Below the pieces are notes generated by a model. That model searched no databases, was not told the DNA's origin, and saw only the letters and a program-made list of their open reading frames with translations. Of a stretch of 64,000 nucleotides of DNA, positions 61,001 to 64,000 are shown piece after piece; within the stretch, counting starts at the first letter, position 1; every line of letters begins with the position of its first letter. The position numbers were made by a program, and so were the translations under genes. This stretch comes from Monarcha castaneiventris obscurior (lineage: Eukaryota; Chordata; Aves; Passeriformes; Monarchidae), in the NCBI GenBank assembly GCA_026261815.1, contig JAMPIT010000379.1, positions 7,886,001 to 7,950,000 on the forward strand. Direction: 5' to 3'.

Positions 61001-63557
61001 ACTTTTCTCCATATGAAATTCATTCAGAACCAAGAATTTCCTTCCAGACTGACTGACCCATAAGGCTTAAGTAAGTCTGGAGAAACACAGAAATTTTTAT
61101 ATATAAACAAATATAAAATAGTAAGCATGATGGTCATGACTAATTCAAGCCTATCAGGAGAAACTACCTTAAAATAGTCACATTTTCTGCAAAAAAACCC
61201 CAAATTAATTTGGAGGCAAATGCCACAAACCCTACACAAACCTTCCTGTGATCTCTGAATATGCTAGTCATTACCTCAGGCTGTAAGCTGCACTGTTACT
61301 CAAAGCTAGAATGAATTAACAGGCATTGACACCATTACAGCAGCATACATTTATGAGATCTCTACTTACACTAAATCTGTTTTGATCATCTCACATTAAG
61401 TGAAAGATGAGAACCTAGGACAATTTCTGCCTTATTTTTTTTTCATTATTATTCAATAAAAAAAATCCTGGAAATATTTTACAAGCTAGTAAACCAAGTA
61501 GAAACTTGAAAGCACACTCTTGTAGTTTTACAGTCCTTTCTTTATATTTTTTCCTAAATGAAAGTGAACTTATTAACACTGTTCCTTGCAACTGTTAAAA
61601 AACCTCTACTGATACTTGTTGCACATGCTCAGAAATATTGCCTTTATAGGCAAAAAACTGAAAAGCTTGTATTATATTAGAAAACCTTCAAGATTAACAT
61701 CCTTCACAACTACTATCCAACTCCACCCCTTTGTGATGGGACAATTCTCAAAATAACTTATTTAGTCTTCTGCTGAGCCTCAGAGGAACATGGGCATGGA
61801 CATGGTCCATGAAGCTGCTGGCAACCCCCTGGTGAATGTTCCCATCAGGACCTGTGCCTTCAACCACTCCGGAGTCCATCTGCAGCACCATCGACCCCAA
61901 CTCCCCAACACGTCTGTAGCCACCAACACAGCACCAGAACCCTCTACTGGGCCTCCCATTCAGTGAATGCCCATAAAAAACCTCGAACTCAACCAGTTTA
62001 TCTTAGTTTTGCAGACAAAGAGGTTTGCACACAGTCGTTCACTGTTGGCTATAGTGGATGATGACTACCCACTCATCAGCCAAGGCTTGCAGGTGGCTCA
62101 GAAACACAAAATGGGAAGACCTGTAGGATCAGGCTGACCATGCAATCAGTATAGGATTTGTCTACAACTGGGCCAGTATTATAAAAAAAGAAACAAAAAT
62201 CTTTTAAAAGACCAGTGTGATAATCCATATGCCAATTTTTAGAAACTCGATAACAGCATGATGAAAAGTTTTTCACTGTTCTTATACTAAAGAGCAGCCA
62301 GCCCAAAACCATTCCAAGAACTTTATTTCATTTATATATTCCATGGACCTGTTTCACGGCTACCCAGTAACAAACTAAGCATAAAGAAAAGTCATGACAA
62401 AGAGGAACTTATTAATCAGTTAGCTCATAACAACATAACATTGGTACACAGAAACTGAGTTTATAATTTTATAGATCACTACCAGCTATCATTGTGACAA
62501 TATTTGAATGATGGTCTGAAATAACATTCTTTAAATAATTTCCAGTGAATTGTATAAAAAACTAAAATAAACTCTGTTTCTCCCTATTCCATACAATAAA
62601 ATCTGTTCTCAGTTTAGTACACATAGAAGCAAAAGAGTGTAAGAATGCAATATATTTCCCTACAAGAATAGTCAAATTGGAAAGTTTTGCTAAAATATTT
62701 TTCTTTTTCCACTGGAAGGATTCTCTTGCAAAGTCCGAGATTCCTCTGCTATCCATCTCTCCCTGCATATTTGCACGAAACTTTTCTGGATATATATTGC
62801 AAAAGGAAATGCGTCATTAAATGCTTTTCAAAGTGACATTGCTGAGTGTGTTGGAAGTATTTTCTGTGCTCTTCATGAACGACAGGCTGCACATCCCAGG
62901 CATCAGCTGCAGTTCATTAGTGCCACAACTGCAGCAAACCAGATGACTGTTCCACAGGGCTCTTCAAAGGCAGCGATAAGCAGCCAGCTCTCACTGACAG
63001 AGGAAAAGATTATTCCTTCGGCTTTTTTTAAGGAAACAAGTTGTCAGCCTGGGAAAAGTAGAGTGAAAAATAGATTTCTAAGAAACATGGAAGCACTAAC
63101 AAGAAACTTCTCCGAAGTGGAGAGTGGGGAATTGTTTGTCAAAAATTGTTCTGGAAAAAAAAATCTCTATTATTCCTTGATGCTTTGATTTATAATTGGT
63201 GGAGGTTTTTAGGGAAATCTAACATGGGCTCAGAAGCACACAATGCCTGGAAAGGGTACACAGAGACTCTTTCCTTGAAGGAAGTATACTTCCTCACAGG
63301 TATTCATATTATGCACTTTAAATTTGACTCATATGAGTGGGTTCATTATTACTAGTAGCTCAATTTCCTCTAATGGTTTCCTGCATGACTAGATTTTCAT
63401 GAACGGAAATTGAAACTGTAGATTAAAGTCTTGCATGCACCACAGTATTTTTCAGTATGGTTTGGGAAAGATGCGAACAGGAGCCTCTTAGGTCTTGTTG
63501 ATTTAGAACCATTCTGAAGATCAGTTGTTCTTACACTAAACAATAGGATATTCCTCA

Positions 63558-63698
63558 CAAAAACCAACCAACCAACCAAAACCAACAAAGAAAAGCTCAA
63601 AAAAAAAACTCAAAACAAACGAAACCAAAAAGAAACACACAAAACCAAAAAAAAACCCAAAAAACCCCAAACCAAAACCAACAAACCAACCAAAAACC
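63558..63698. repeat. A/C-rich low-complexity tract with (CCAA)n
   Basis: About 140 bp of A and C with a CCAA tetramer run at its left end and several A-tract/CCC(C)/A-tract words (near 63651-63672). The minus strand reads as Phe/Gly/Trp/Leu-rich frames (68 and 89 codons) that are artefacts of composition. Confidence 0.9.
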
Positions 63699-64000
63699 CT
63701 GGAAAAAGACATTTTTAAAAGGTACAGGGGAACCTTTAACAAAATGCTCTATTAGTTCTCTAAAAATTGCCAGGTTTAAACCTGACTTCACAAATACTTC
63801 AGAAAACCTTAGAACTGGCACAGGATGTTGGAGGGGAGAGAAAACTGCTCCTCTGCCAAATCTCACTGCTAAGAACTACAGAATGAGATGTGAGCGGGTA
63901 CCTACAGAAGTTTTAAGCATACACAAGTGGTTTCTGCACGCATTGCTATAGCATCCCACATCTCCTGAGAGATGTCTGACAAGCTGTCCCACAATCCAGG

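Larger units (their letters stand above)
57324..64000. other. unique sequence to window end, no confirmed gene
   Basis: About 6.7 kb. It contains the candidate terminal exon (57889-58014, listed separately), two GC-richer blocks that match nothing I know (59020-59480 and 61740-61960), a non-repeat segment at 62850-63140 with mixed motif-like texture, and the A/C-rich tract at 63558-63698. A perfect 8-bp stem with GGCT loop lies at 59751-59770. No transposon is recognised. Confidence 0.5.

Noticed and set aside
1..64000. Bacterial, phage, CRISPR or operon features.
   Set aside because: No direct-repeat/spacer arrays, no dense coding, no ribosome-binding-site spacing; the repeats are avian retroelements.

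Overview
The window looks like ordinary non-coding DNA from a bird, most likely a songbird (passerine). The evidence is the set of interspersed repeats. There are ten truncated CR1 LINE copies, several ending in the characteristic 8-bp CR1 3' terminal repeats. One SINE carries a tRNA-Ile-like head and a CR1-X-like tail, the layout of the zebra finch TguSINE1 family. There is one solo LTR of a type widespread in birds, and one fragment of a second LTR-like avian dispersed repeat. Family names come from memory of avian repeats; no search was run. Base composition is AT-rich and CpG-poor. No tRNA, rRNA, CRISPR array, operon or complete protein-coding gene was recognised.

Layout. 1-16.8 kb: unique AT-rich sequence with one antisense CR1 (3.68-4.04 kb) that abuts a perfect 16-bp hairpin. 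16.8-19.8 kb: three sense CR1 fragments, including a broken reverse-transcriptase segment. 21.2 kb: an antisense CR1 3' end. 24.5-25.4 kb: the longest CR1 (about 855 bp, RT C-terminal part plus 3' UTR). 27.5 kb and 31.0-31.4 kb: three small sense CR1 pieces. 30.36 kb: a 31-bp tandem duplication. 32.8-33.6 kb: a GC-richer block I cannot classify. 36.53-36.97 kb: solo LTR, minus strand. 38.68 kb: a TATGTA hexamer array. 42.06-42.53 kb: a 476-bp compound pentanucleotide pyrimidine tract. 46.6-47.16 kb: the second LTR-like repeat. 49.77-49.92 kb: the SINE. 54.0-54.6 kb: a CpG-richer segment that looks like a conserved non-coding element. 56.9-57.3 kb: a sense CR1. 57.84-58.12 kb: a splice-acceptor-like tract followed by a 42-codon ORF that could be a terminal exon. 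The rest, to 64 kb, is unique AT-rich sequence.

Nothing indicates genes working together. The window is best read as intergenic or intronic sequence, with two or three candidate regulatory or exonic islands that need comparative alignment. The strongest unexplained observations are the compound (TTCTT)n/(CCTCT)n tract, the hairpin at a CR1 terminus, the CpG-richer island near 54 kb, the candidate terminal exon near 57.9 kb, and a recurrent A-tract/CCCC/A-tract motif seen about nine times, mostly in one orientation. I found no convincing evidence of a new biological system.
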